Below, piece after piece: positions 16,964 to 25,658 of a stretch of DNA of 64,000 bases; the stretch's first letter is position 1; each line of letters opens with the position of its first letter. Under the pieces are notes generated by a model, which was not told the origin of the DNA, made no database searches, and saw nothing but the letters and a program-made list of their open reading frames with translations. Source of the DNA: Ilyobacter_A sp963675185 (GTDB taxonomy: Bacteria; Fusobacteriota; Fusobacteriia; Fusobacteriales; Fusobacteriaceae); the NCBI GenBank assembly GCA_963675185.2, contig CAXXOH010000003.1:1550001-1614000 (forward strand). The letters run 5' to 3'. Made by a program: the position numbers and the translations under genes.

Positions 16964-17668
16964 ATGAGTATTCATATAGAAGCAAAAAGTGGAGATATAG
17001 CGGAAACCGTGCTTTTACCGGGTGATCCGCTCAGGGCAAAATGGATAGCGGAAACATTTTTAGAAGACGTGGTGTGCTACAACACTGTCAGGGGGATGTA
17101 CGGATATACTGGTAGATATAATGGTGAAAGGGTATCTGTGCAGGGGACAGGGATGGGGGTACCATCCATATCGATATACGTGAATGAGCTGATAAAAGAT
17201 TATGGGGTTAGGAACCTCATAAGGGTTGGGTCGGCTGGCTCGTACCAAGAAGAAGTAAAGGTGCGTGATATAGTCTTTGCTATGTCGGCGTCTACAAATT
17301 CCGGGATAAACAAACTGAGATTTGACGGTGCTGACTATTCCCCAACTGCAAATTTCGAGCTTTTTTTAAAGGCGTATGAGGCAGCAAAAATAAAAGGAAT
17401 ATCTGTTAAAGCTGGTAATGTACTGACTTCTGACGAATTCTACGGAGATGAATTTGATGCCTATAAAAAGTGGGCTAAATTTGGTGTACTCTGCGTAGAG
17501 ATGGAGACGGCAGGCTTGTACACTATAGCGGCAAAATACGGGGTGAGGGCTCTAACAATACTAACCATATCGGATTCACTCGTCACCGGTGAGGAGACCA
17601 CGTCCAAGGAAAGGGAAACCACTTTTAAAGATATGATAGAGATAGCCCTAGGGACACTTTTTGAATAG
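16964..17668 (+). CDS. deoD: Purine nucleoside phosphorylase, hexameric DeoD type
   Basis: 234 residues with the family features LLPGDPLRAKWIAE (phosphate Arg), GTGMGVPS, RVGSAGSY, VEMETAGLY and the purine-binding Asp in TISDSL. Phosphorolyses 6-oxo and 6-amino purine nucleosides. Within the deo run, 15 bases after deoB, with GGGGGG before the ATG. Complements punA in substrate range (adenosine is normally used by DeoD but not by trimeric PNP; family knowledge). Confidence 0.95.
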   Translation: MSIHIEAKSGDIAETVLLPGDPLRAKWIAETFLEDVVCYNTVRGMYGYTGRYNGERVSVQGTGMGVPSISIYVNELIKDYGVRNLIRVGSAGSYQEEVKVRDIVFAMSASTNSGINKLRFDGADYSPTANFELFLKAYEAAKIKGISVKAGNVLTSDEFYGDEFDAYKKWAKFGVLCVEMETAGLYTIAAKYGVRALTILTISDSLVTGEETTSKERETTFKDMIEIALGTLFE

Positions 17669-17685
17669 GGAAAGGGGATGTTGCA

Positions 17686-18117
17686 ATGGATGAAAAAACT
17701 ATATCCGAACTTGTGCATAGGGCCATAGAAGCTAGGGAGATGGCTTATGCCCCGTACTCTGAATTTAAGGTTGGAGCGGCTGTTCTAGCTGATAACGGGA
17801 AGGTGTATACGGGTGTCAATGTGGAAAATTCATCTTATGGACTCACTAATTGCGGAGAGAGGACTGCCATATTTACCGCTGTAACTAATGGTATGAAAAA
17901 AATAATAGCCATTGCAATAGCGGCCGATACAGAGGAACCGGTAAGCCCTTGCGGTGCATGCAGACAGGTAATATATGAGTTTTCAGACAAAGATACAATA
18001 ATTATCCTTTCAAATTTGAAAGGGGATCGGATGATTTTTGGAGTAGAAGAGATTTTGCCGTATGGATTTAAGCTTTTAAGTAGTTGCTTTATGGTTTTAG
18101 ATGTATTTAAAACGTAA
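17686..18117 (+). CDS. cdd: Cytidine deaminase
   Basis: 143 residues, tetrameric zinc-dependent type. Substrate loop YSEFKVGAA and VENSSYG; zinc ligands and catalytic Glu in NCGERTAIF (Cys, Glu) and PCGACRQ (two Cys). Converts (deoxy)cytidine into (deoxy)uridine to feed the phosphorylase. AAAGGGGATG precedes the ATG. Last gene of the nucleoside run; its stop is one base from the stop of a convergent minus-strand gene, with no obvious terminator between them. Confidence 0.95.
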   Translation: MDEKTISELVHRAIEAREMAYAPYSEFKVGAAVLADNGKVYTGVNVENSSYGLTNCGERTAIFTAVTNGMKKIIAIAIAADTEEPVSPCGACRQVIYEFSDKDTIIILSNLKGDRMIFGVEEILPYGFKLLSSCFMVLDVFKT

Positions 18118-18118
18118 T

Positions 18119-18406
18119 TTATCCCCTTAAAAAAATAAGATACAGCAAAACTAAAACTGTAAAAAAAAGTATGACGTTTAAAAAAATAAGTACCCTGGTC
18201 CTTTTGTAGAAACTTTCAAAAGCCTGGTTTAAAGCCTCGATTTCTTCTTGCAACAGTTCGATCTTTTCAGCATTTGAGACTATTAATTTTTTTAGGTTGC
18301 TGTCTTTTATCTCCAGTTTTGATATTTCAGAACTGCTGCAAAACCCCGTAACTTTTTTACCAATATCATTTATCTTAATTCCGATTTGTCTAAGCATCAG
18401 CACCAC
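18119..18406 (-). CDS. Small coiled-coil protein with C-terminal membrane helix
   Basis: About 95 residues. The middle (40-70) is a charged coiled coil (EKIELLQEEIEALNQAFESF), and residues about 72-93 form one hydrophobic helix ending in FLRG, so it is a probable tail-anchored inner membrane protein. The start is a GTG at 18406 (or the GTG three bases later) behind AAGGGG, overlapping the upstream gene by 17 bases, so the two are probably coupled. I recognise no family. Confidence 0.6.
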   Translation of the reverse strand: MVLMLRQIGIKINDIGKKVTGFCSSSEISKLEIKDSNLKKLIVSNAEKIELLQEEIEALNQAFESFYKRTRVLIFLNVILFFTVLVLLYLIFLRG

Positions 18407-19328
18407 TCTTTCCCCTTAGAAGTTTTGAAATTGTATCTTTATACTTTATTTCATTTATCATTTTAATAGAATTTTTTCGACTAGATATTCTAGAAACTTT
18501 TGGGTCAAACTCAACAGACACTTTACAGTAATCCTTTGCCACCAAACCGACTCTCAGGGATAAAAGGGCATTTACAGTACCCTCGAAGATACTATCTCCT
18601 ATCTTTCCGCTTAAAGAGGATATTAGCGGCATATTTGATATAGATCCAAATGTCTTGTTAATAATGGATGACACTACTTCTTCCACAGGTATTTCGGCTA
18701 TGCCGACACTTGCTAGTACATTTGCGAAAACCTGGATATATAAGTTTATTAGATTCTTCACTCCTGGTTTTTGATTATACAGATGGGCTAATTTCCAAAG
18801 AAGTTCAATTTGAAGTTTGAGCACAAATACGGCATCAAGACTTCCATTTTGCGAGATGGCAGTAGAGGTGAAAACAGCTCCCGCATAGTCTCTTATCAAT
18901 TTGTCAGCTCTTTTATCTATATACGACTCAAATTCTTTTAGCGCATCTTTTATTGTCCCCATGCTGTTGGCAGATTCTAGGTTCTGAAATACCTCGGCAG
19001 GGATATCCCCTCTATAAGGTGAGGCTTTCTTTTTTGAGTTAGCCAGCACCCTTTTTTTATACGAAAAATAGAACTCCCTCTTTTTTTCAAGAGACCAGTC
19101 CACGTCTGGACGTTGAAGCGGCTTTGGCAGCAGCAAAATTTTTATAACCGGAAAGAATGTGAAAACCCCTATCCCCGCAAATACCGTCCATGCCAGGTAA
19201 AATCCTCCCGGGAGAGTCCTTTCAGCTGAGGCGGCGATTTGGTTTAGTTGGTTAAAGAGTACAAGTGCGGCAAAAATTACAAGCCCTAGTATAAAGGGCA
19301 GCATTGATTTCCATATTATTTTTTTCAT
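18390..19328 (-). CDS. Membrane protein, possibly DUF697/YcjF-like
   Basis: 312 residues. Two N-terminal membrane helices (about 10-28 and 43-68), a charged cytoplasmic linker, then a mostly helical domain (about 130-280) with Gly/Ala-rich hydrophobic stretches (ISNMPLISSLSGKIGDSIFEGTVNALLSLRVG) that recalls the DUF697 membrane-associated domain of YcjF-like proteins. The C-terminus is polar and basic. ATG 19328 has AGGAGGAG upstream. Assignment is by resemblance only; no enzymatic motif seen. Coupled to the small tail-anchored protein downstream. Confidence 0.6.
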   Translation of the reverse strand: MKKIIWKSMLPFILGLVIFAALVLFNQLNQIAASAERTLPGGFYLAWTVFAGIGVFTFFPVIKILLLPKPLQRPDVDWSLEKKREFYFSYKKRVLANSKKKASPYRGDIPAEVFQNLESANSMGTIKDALKEFESYIDKRADKLIRDYAGAVFTSTAISQNGSLDAVFVLKLQIELLWKLAHLYNQKPGVKNLINLYIQVFANVLASVGIAEIPVEEVVSSIINKTFGSISNMPLISSLSGKIGDSIFEGTVNALLSLRVGLVAKDYCKVSVEFDPKVSRISSRKNSIKMINEIKYKDTISKLLRGKSGADA

Positions 19329-19535
19329 GAAGCTCCTCCTGTTGGCATCTCGATATAATATTTAAACATCTACTTCTTAATTTAATTAAAATAATAGCCC
19401 ATATAAAAAATCAAAATGGGTATTTATAGCGTCTAATACAATTATAATACAGATTATTTAAATTTTTTGTAAATAATCTCCATAAAGTGAAATATTTATG
19501 ATAAAATATTTGAAAACATTAAAGGGGAGAAGACG

Positions 19536-20195
19536 GTGGAATACATAGAAGACTTTTTTTCAGAGGTTAAGTTGATATATGAAGAGATAAAAGGCAGTAT
19601 TGAGAAGAGACTGGATGATTTTAAAAATGTATGGTTTACTGGAAACGATATGGATATATATGTAGAGCTTGCCTTCTGCGTTCTGACGCCGCAGTCTAAG
19701 GCGAGAAATGCCTGGGGAGCGATAAGCAAACTTAGGGATGAGTTTTTGCTGTTCGAAGGTAGCGAAGAGGAGATAGTGAACTACTTAAATGTGGTAAGGT
19801 TCAAAAACAACAAGGCTAAAAATCTGGTACTGCTTAGGAATACTATGTCTGATAGCGAAGGGATGATAGCCGCAAAACAGATAGTGGATTCCCTGGGGGA
19901 AGTGCACGAAAAACGTGAATGGCTCGTTGAGAATATACGGGGGATAGGTTACAAAGAGGCAAGCCATTTTTTGAGAAACGTTGGCTTTGGAGACGAGATA
20001 GCCATATTGGACAGGCATATACTTAAAAACTTAGTGAAGCTTGGGGTGATAGAAGAGGTGCCTAAGACCATTACCAGGAAAAAATACCTGGATATAGAGG
20101 ATAAAATGTTAAAGTACTCCGAGAAAGTCGGGATACCCATGGATCACTTAGATCTACTTTTGTGGTATCTGGAGGCCGGTGAAATATTTAAGTAG
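19536..20195 (+). CDS. ogg: 8-oxoguanine DNA glycosylase/AP lyase, OGG2 type
   Basis: 219 residues of the helix-hairpin-helix-GPD superfamily. The block NIRGIGYKEASHFLRNVG carries the HhH and catalytic Lys, and ILDRHILKNL carries the catalytic Asp of the short OGG2 class (best known from Methanocaldococcus). It lacks the N-terminal domain of eukaryotic OGG1. Excises 8-oxoguanine from DNA. GTG 19536 has AAGGGGAG seven bases upstream. It stands alone, between a minus-strand membrane gene and miaB. Confidence 0.9.
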   Translation: MEYIEDFFSEVKLIYEEIKGSIEKRLDDFKNVWFTGNDMDIYVELAFCVLTPQSKARNAWGAISKLRDEFLLFEGSEEEIVNYLNVVRFKNNKAKNLVLLRNTMSDSEGMIAAKQIVDSLGEVHEKREWLVENIRGIGYKEASHFLRNVGFGDEIAILDRHILKNLVKLGVIEEVPKTITRKKYLDIEDKMLKYSEKVGIPMDHLDLLLWYLEAGEIFK

Positions 20196-20301
20196 CAAAT
20201 GTGCGACACCTGGAATATTGCATTGATAAGTTGGTTAAAATGTGATATAATTTTGAATACGCAATTTGTCAAAAAGCAAGTGAAATAAATGAGGAGGAGT
20301 A

Positions 20302-21621
20302 ATGAAAAAAAAGGCAACAATTATAACATATGGCTGCCAGATGAATGTAAACGAAAGTGCTAAACTAAAAAAACTTTTGCAAGATATGCAATATGAAATA
20401 ATAGATGATATAAATGATTCAGATGCGGTATTTTTAAATACATGTACGGTAAGAGAAGGAGCGGCTAGGAAGGTATATGGCAAGCTCGGGGAACTAAAAT
20501 CCATAAAGAAAAAGAAGAAGGGCAAATTTGTTATAGGTGTAACGGGATGTTTTGCCCAAGAGCAGGGTGACGAGCTGGCCAAAAAGGTGAAGCACGTTGA
20601 TATAGTCATGGGGAATCAAAATATATCCAAGATACCAGAAATAATAGAAAAGCTTGAGACTCAGGAGTTAGAGCCTGTGATTTTGATAGACAACGAAGAC
20701 GAGCTGCCGCCTAGAGTGGACGCTGAGTTTGACGATGGTAAGACGGCTTCCATAGCTATAACATATGGCTGTAATAACTTCTGTGCCTACTGCATAGTTC
20801 CATATGTACGTGGTAGGGAGAGGTCTGTACCTATGGACGAGCTGCTTAGAGAAATAGGGGACTATGTGGCGAAAGGCTATAAGGAGATAGTGCTTCTGGG
20901 GCAAAACGTGAACTCCTATGGCAAAGATCTAGGCGATGAGAATAGTTTTGCCAATCTACTAAAGGAGATTTGTAAAATAAACGGGGAGTTTTGGGTAAGG
21001 TTTATTTCACCTCATCCTAGGGATTTTACAGATGAAGTAATAGACATAATAGCCGATAATGACAAGATCGCGAGGAGTTTGCACCTGCCGCTTCAAGCAG
21101 GAGCTTCTGATATATTAAAAAACATGAACAGGGGTTATACAAAAGAACAATACATAGAACTGGCTGAAAAGATAAAGTCAAAGGTAAGCGGATCAGCTCT
21201 GACTACCGATATAATAGTAGGATTTCCCGGAGAGTCTGAAGAGAATTTTCAGGATACGCTTGATGTGGTAAAAAAAGTAGAGTATGACAATGCGTTTATG
21301 TTTATGTACTCTATAAGAAAGGGCACAAAAGCAGCCGATATGATTGACCAGGTACCTGATGAAGTGAAAAGCGACAGGCTTCAAAGGCTTATATCTGTCC
21401 AAAACAGTATAGCTAAGAGGATAAGTGAAACCTATGTTGGGGAAGTTGTTAGAGTATTGGTTGAAGGAAGCAGCAAAAAAAATAAAGATATGCTAAGCGG
21501 AAGAACTAGCACCAATAAAATTGTTCTTTTTGAAGGAAATACAAATTTAGCAGGTAAATTTGTAGATGTTAGGATAAATGAGGCTAGAACTTGGACTTTA
21601 TACGGTGAAATAATAGAATAA
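20302..21621 (+). CDS. miaB: tRNA-2-methylthio-N6-dimethylallyladenosine synthase
   Basis: 439 residues with the UPF0004 N-terminal domain (YGCQMN, NTCTVRE, TGCFAQ supply three cluster Cys), a radical SAM core with CNNFCAYC, and a C-terminal TRAM domain (about 375-438). Methylthiolates i6A37 in tRNA. The MiaB rather than MtaB/RimO subgroup is supported by the TYGCQMN and RGRERS motifs. ATG follows GAGGAGGAG. Confidence 0.95.
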   Translation: MKKKATIITYGCQMNVNESAKLKKLLQDMQYEIIDDINDSDAVFLNTCTVREGAARKVYGKLGELKSIKKKKKGKFVIGVTGCFAQEQGDELAKKVKHVDIVMGNQNISKIPEIIEKLETQELEPVILIDNEDELPPRVDAEFDDGKTASIAITYGCNNFCAYCIVPYVRGRERSVPMDELLREIGDYVAKGYKEIVLLGQNVNSYGKDLGDENSFANLLKEICKINGEFWVRFISPHPRDFTDEVIDIIADNDKIARSLHLPLQAGASDILKNMNRGYTKEQYIELAEKIKSKVSGSALTTDIIVGFPGESEENFQDTLDVVKKVEYDNAFMFMYSIRKGTKAADMIDQVPDEVKSDRLQRLISVQNSIAKRISETYVGEVVRVLVEGSSKKNKDMLSGRTSTNKIVLFEGNTNLAGKFVDVRINEARTWTLYGEIIE

Positions 21622-21700
21622 AGATTTTGCTCTTTACAAATTTGAGTTTGAAAAATATAATTAATATTAATAAAAATTCAGGAAAATGGGGGGTATCTTT

Positions 21701-23002
21701 ATGGCTAAAGGAATAAAGGTGTACAATCTTTACCCTAAACTTATAGGATGCATGAAAAAATGGATAGCTCATTTTGATAGAATAAAAGCCATGAATTTCG
21801 ATTGGGTATACGTGAACCCATTGACTTATCCCGGATTTTCTGGATCGGATTATTCAGTTAAAGACTACTATCTCTATCACCCTCTTTACGTTACAGGTGA
21901 ATATGATTTTGAAGACCCTGAGGCTCAAAGAGACAAGGGGAACAAGCTCTTTCAAATGGTGTGTGAGGAAGCAGAAAAAAGAGGCCTGAAATTAATGATG
22001 GACCTTGTCATAAACCATACAGCTATAGACTGCCCTCTGGTAAAGGAGAAGCCTGAATGGTATGTGATGGATAAGAATGGAAATATCAAAAATCCAGGAG
22101 CTTATCATAAAGGTGTATGGGTTGGATGGAATGACCTCGCTGAAATAGACAATGAAAACTCCACAGAGAGGGATGAGCTTTGGGAGTACTGGTTGGAGGT
22201 TTTGCTACACTACTGTAAACTTGGTTTGAGGGGATTTAGATGTGATGCAGCTTATAGTGTTCCCGAAGAGTTATGGAGATACCTTATAGAAAACGTAAAA
22301 AAAGAATACCCTGATGTGATTTTTCTGGGTGAAACTCTCGGGTGTAGTGTAGAAGCACTAAAAGAAGTTGCAGAAGCGGGCTTCGACTATGTGATGAATA
22401 GCTTTAAATGGTGGGATTTTAAAGAAAAGTGGTTTTTAGAAGACTACAACAAGTGGGCGGGAGAATTTATGTCCCTGACTTTTCCAGAAAATCATGATAC
22501 TGAAAGGTATGCAGGTGAAGTAAAGGGGAATAGGGATATGGCAATCTCGAAATATTCAATTTGCGCATATTTCTGCTCCAGCGTAGCCATAACAGTAGGA
22601 TTTGAATACGGATTTACAAAGAAAATAGATGTTGTTCGTACCAGCCCTGCTTGGTGGGAAGAGAAAAAATATGACCTTACATACGAGATAGCTAGGATAA
22701 ATGAAATTAAATCCAAGTATAAAATTCTCCAAGAGGACAACGTAGTTACTCCATACAGTCTAAAAAATCAGAATTTATTTGCTTTCTCAAAGGAGAGTAG
22801 AGATGGCAGTGAAAAGATTTTTTTAATAATAAATAAAAGCGATTCAGATTTTGAGTTCGCCTATGTTGGCGATTTTTATAAGCTTATGGGAGGTTTTGAG
22901 ATACAGGATATTTCCCATGGGCACAGGATGGATTTTATACCAGATAATTTAGAGTACGGCTTAAAACCTGGTGAGGTTAAACTTTTTTATATAAATAGAT
23001 AG
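21701..23002 (+). CDS. Glycoside hydrolase family 13 (alpha-amylase/maltosyltransferase-like)
   Basis: 433 residues, no signal peptide, so cytoplasmic. The GH13 barrel motifs are complete: DLVINHT (region I), the nucleophile Asp in GFRCDAAY (II), the acid/base Glu in FLGETLG (III) and ENHDTER (IV). The N-terminal part (VYNLYPKLIG, WVYVNPL) resembles GlgE-type maltosyltransferases and related cytoplasmic amylases more than secreted amylases. ATG 21701 is preferred (GGGGGG seven bases before) over ATG 21686. Substrate probably an intracellular alpha-glucan. Upstream of a receiver gene. Confidence 0.82.
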   Translation: MAKGIKVYNLYPKLIGCMKKWIAHFDRIKAMNFDWVYVNPLTYPGFSGSDYSVKDYYLYHPLYVTGEYDFEDPEAQRDKGNKLFQMVCEEAEKRGLKLMMDLVINHTAIDCPLVKEKPEWYVMDKNGNIKNPGAYHKGVWVGWNDLAEIDNENSTERDELWEYWLEVLLHYCKLGLRGFRCDAAYSVPEELWRYLIENVKKEYPDVIFLGETLGCSVEALKEVAEAGFDYVMNSFKWWDFKEKWFLEDYNKWAGEFMSLTFPENHDTERYAGEVKGNRDMAISKYSICAYFCSSVAITVGFEYGFTKKIDVVRTSPAWWEEKKYDLTYEIARINEIKSKYKILQEDNVVTPYSLKNQNLFAFSKESRDGSEKIFLIINKSDSDFEFAYVGDFYKLMGGFEIQDISHGHRMDFIPDNLEYGLKPGEVKLFYINR

Positions 23003-23030
23003 ACTATCATGCTATGTAGAGGTGAGTTCC

Positions 23031-23405
23031 TTGAAAAAAATATTAATTGTTGACGATGAGGCTGATGTAGTTGAAGTAATAGAGATGCTTTTAAAATCAG
23101 AGGCATATGATGTCCTCAAGGCATATGACGGCAAAGAAGCTTTGGGTATTTTGGAAGATGACACTCCTGATCTGGTTATACTAGATATAATGATGCCTGA
23201 GATAGACGGAGTAGAAGTATGCAGAAGGATGAGAAAGTTAGAGAAGATGAAAGAAGTTCCAATTATAATGTTTTCTGCAAAACTTTCTGCACAAGATAAG
23301 AAAAACTCGTTTGATGCCGGGGCAGACGGGTTTATAACTAAGCCTTTTAATGCTAGAGGTTTTATATCCGGAATAAAAACATACTTAGAATTGGGGAGAA
23401 TGTAA
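23031..23405 (+). CDS. Stand-alone response regulator receiver protein
   Basis: 124 residues: ILIVDDEAD acidic pair, LVILDIMMP phospho-acceptor, FSAK and TKPFN; no output domain. The start is taken as TTG 23031 with GAGGTG six bases before it; a GTG at 23022 lies inside that ribosome site. The stop overlaps the ATG of the ion exchanger (TAATG), implying coupling. No kinase is adjacent, so the partner is unknown. Confidence 0.86.
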   Translation: MKKILIVDDEADVVEVIEMLLKSEAYDVLKAYDGKEALGILEDDTPDLVILDIMMPEIDGVEVCRRMRKLEKMKEVPIIMFSAKLSAQDKKNSFDAGADGFITKPFNARGFISGIKTYLELGRM

Positions 23406-24400
23406 TGTTATACTTAGGTCTTTTTGTTTTTTTTGCAGCGGTGATTGTGTTCTCTGGTAGAAAACTCAGCATTTATGGTGATGCCATCGGTGACATTAAG
23501 GGGCTTGAAAAATCTTGGGTAGGAGTTATCTTATTGGCTTCTATAACATCACTTCCAGAACTTATTACGAGCATAAGTGCTAGTTTGATGGGAAACCCGG
23601 ATATGGCGGTTTCCAATATTTTTGGAAGTAACCTTTTTAACATTTTTATAATATTTATATTAGACATTTTTGTAGTAAAGAAAATTTCTTTTTCCTCGTC
23701 AATTAGTCATAAGAATTTTGTAACTGCCTTTTTTTCAATTCTTCTAACCATTATATTTTTAATAGGGTACGCGGTTAGCAACATGAATATCCTACAGATA
23801 AATATCGCTTCGATACTAATATTTATAACTTATTTTGTATCTATAAAGCTCATCTACACCTATGAGCACGAGTATATGTTGGAGATTTTAGTCGAAGAGG
23901 GAGAAGCGGAGGTTGAAAAAACGACTTTTACGTATAAAGAGGCAAAGTTAGGGTTTTTAAGAAGTTCACTACTGGTAGTGCTTTCCGGTGTATCGCTTAG
24001 TTTTTTAGGTGATAGGATAGCGGTAACACCGATATTCGGCATAACCCTAGGAGAGAGCTTTGTAGGGGTAATACTTCTGGCATTAGCTACTTCTCTTCCG
24101 GAGCTTACAGTGTCCATACATGCTGTTAGGATAGGATCTTACAATATGGCAGCCGGGAATATACTGGGTAGCAATGTATTCAATGTTATGATAATATTCT
24201 TTAGCGACCTTTTCTATACGAAGGGGCATATTTACGATAAATTGGGAGATTTTCATATAATAACGGCGTGTTTTTCTATGCTGATATTACTTTGTTTTAT
24301 GGTGGGGATTCTGTTTAATAAAAAGAAGGTGAAGTACGATTCTTTTGTTATAGGTATTGTTTATCTAGTATCGATGTATATACTATATATAAAAAGATAA
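23405..24400 (+). CDS. Ca2+/Na+ antiporter family (CaCA) membrane protein
   Basis: 331 residues, about ten membrane helices. Both alpha repeats of the cation/Ca exchanger family are present: SITSLPELITSISASLMG with GSNLFN, and LATSLPELTVSIHAVRIG with GSNVFN, in inverted halves separated by a charged cytoplasmic loop (about 150-180). Probably extrudes Ca2+ using the Na+ (or H+) gradient. Coupled to the preceding receiver; rho follows 13 bases later. Confidence 0.9.
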   Translation: MLYLGLFVFFAAVIVFSGRKLSIYGDAIGDIKGLEKSWVGVILLASITSLPELITSISASLMGNPDMAVSNIFGSNLFNIFIIFILDIFVVKKISFSSSISHKNFVTAFFSILLTIIFLIGYAVSNMNILQINIASILIFITYFVSIKLIYTYEHEYMLEILVEEGEAEVEKTTFTYKEAKLGFLRSSLLVVLSGVSLSFLGDRIAVTPIFGITLGESFVGVILLALATSLPELTVSIHAVRIGSYNMAAGNILGSNVFNVMIIFFSDLFYTKGHIYDKLGDFHIITACFSMLILLCFMVGILFNKKKVKYDSFVIGIVYLVSMYILYIKR

Positions 24401-24413
24401 CGGAGTTTAAAAT

Positions 24414-25658
24414 ATGGAAAAATTGGGAAATTTGCTTTTAAAAGAGCTTAGAGAAGTTGCAAGAGTTTTAGAAATAGAAAATCACACTAAGTATAAAAAA
24501 GATGAACTTGTAACTATTATAACAAATATCTATGATCAAAAGGACGGAGAGAGCATAGCATGGGGAGAGCTCGATATTCTATCTGACGGATATGGTTTTT
24601 TGAGGAATACAAGTGTTGAAAAGGATATCTACGTCTCTGCATCACAGATAAGAAAATTTCTGTTAAGAAAAGGTGATCTCGTAATAGGAGAGGTTAGAGA
24701 GCCGAGCGAAACAGAGAGGAACTATGCCTTGAAAAAGCTTTTTTCTGTCAATGGGGAAAGCCTAGAAAAGGCACAGGCTAGGATACCGTTTGATGAACTA
24801 ATACCGGGCTATCCTATGGAGCAGGTGGTATTAGAGGCTTATGATTTCAGTGAAAATGTATCTGGGAGGATAATAGATATCATATCCCCTATAGGTAAGG
24901 GGCAGCGTGGTCTTATAGTAGCACCACCAAAGGCCGGTAAGACAATGCTTATAAGCCAAATTGCAAACAGCATAATAAAAAACAACAGTGACATAGAGGT
25001 ATGGATACTTTTGATAGACGAAAGACCGGAAGAGGTAACCGATATAAAAGAATCGGTTAAAGGGGCCAAGGTATTTGCTTCTACCTTCGATGAAGATCCT
25101 AAAAATCATATAAAGGTAACGGAGAGTGTTCTCGAGAATGCCAAAAGAAAGCTGGAGGATGGGTATGATATACTTATCCTTATGGATAGTTTGACTAGAC
25201 TTGCCAGGGCTTATAACATAGTTATACCTTCGAGTGGGAAACTTATATCTGGGGGAATAGATCCGATGGCGCTTTACCACCCTAAAAAGTTCTTCGGTGC
25301 TGCAAGGAACATAAAAGAGGGGGGGAGCCTGACTATAATAGCAACAGCTCTTATAGATACAGGAAGTAAGATGGATGATGTTATCTATGAGGAGTTTAAG
25401 GGTACGGGTAATATGGACATACATCTAGATAGAAATTTGGCAGAGTTAAGGATATACCCTGCGATAGATATTCAAAAGTCAGGTACAAGAAAAGAAGAAC
25501 TTTTAATAGAGCCAGATAAGCTAGATGTTATATGGAATATAAGGAGACATCTTGCAAAATACGATAAAGTTGGGGCGGCAAAGCTTCTCATAGACGCTAT
25601 AAAAAAGAGTAGATCCAACAACGAACTCTTGGAGGTCTTTTTAGGAGGAGATAAATAG
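24414..25658 (+). CDS. rho: Transcription termination factor Rho
   Basis: 414 residues: N-terminal Rho-N helices (LLLKELREVARVLEI), cold-shock-like RNA-binding domain (DGYGFLRNTS), then the RecA-like ATPase with P-loop APPKAGKTML, Walker B DILILMDSLTRLARAYN, the Q/R loops (IPSSGKLISGGID) and DTGSKMDDVIYEEFKGTGNM. Length and motif order are standard; no insertion domain. Stop TAG shares its G with the GTG of the next gene. Confidence 0.97.
   Translation: MEKLGNLLLKELREVARVLEIENHTKYKKDELVTIITNIYDQKDGESIAWGELDILSDGYGFLRNTSVEKDIYVSASQIRKFLLRKGDLVIGEVREPSETERNYALKKLFSVNGESLEKAQARIPFDELIPGYPMEQVVLEAYDFSENVSGRIIDIISPIGKGQRGLIVAPPKAGKTMLISQIANSIIKNNSDIEVWILLIDERPEEVTDIKESVKGAKVFASTFDEDPKNHIKVTESVLENAKRKLEDGYDILILMDSLTRLARAYNIVIPSSGKLISGGIDPMALYHPKKFFGAARNIKEGGSLTIIATALIDTGSKMDDVIYEEFKGTGNMDIHLDRNLAELRIYPAIDIQKSGTRKEELLIEPDKLDVIWNIRRHLAKYDKVGAAKLLIDAIKKSRSNNELLEVFLGGDK

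Noticed and set aside
24831..25424. Minus-strand open frame of 197 codons
   Set aside because: Antisense to rho; Tyr/Ile-rich with no recognisable domain.
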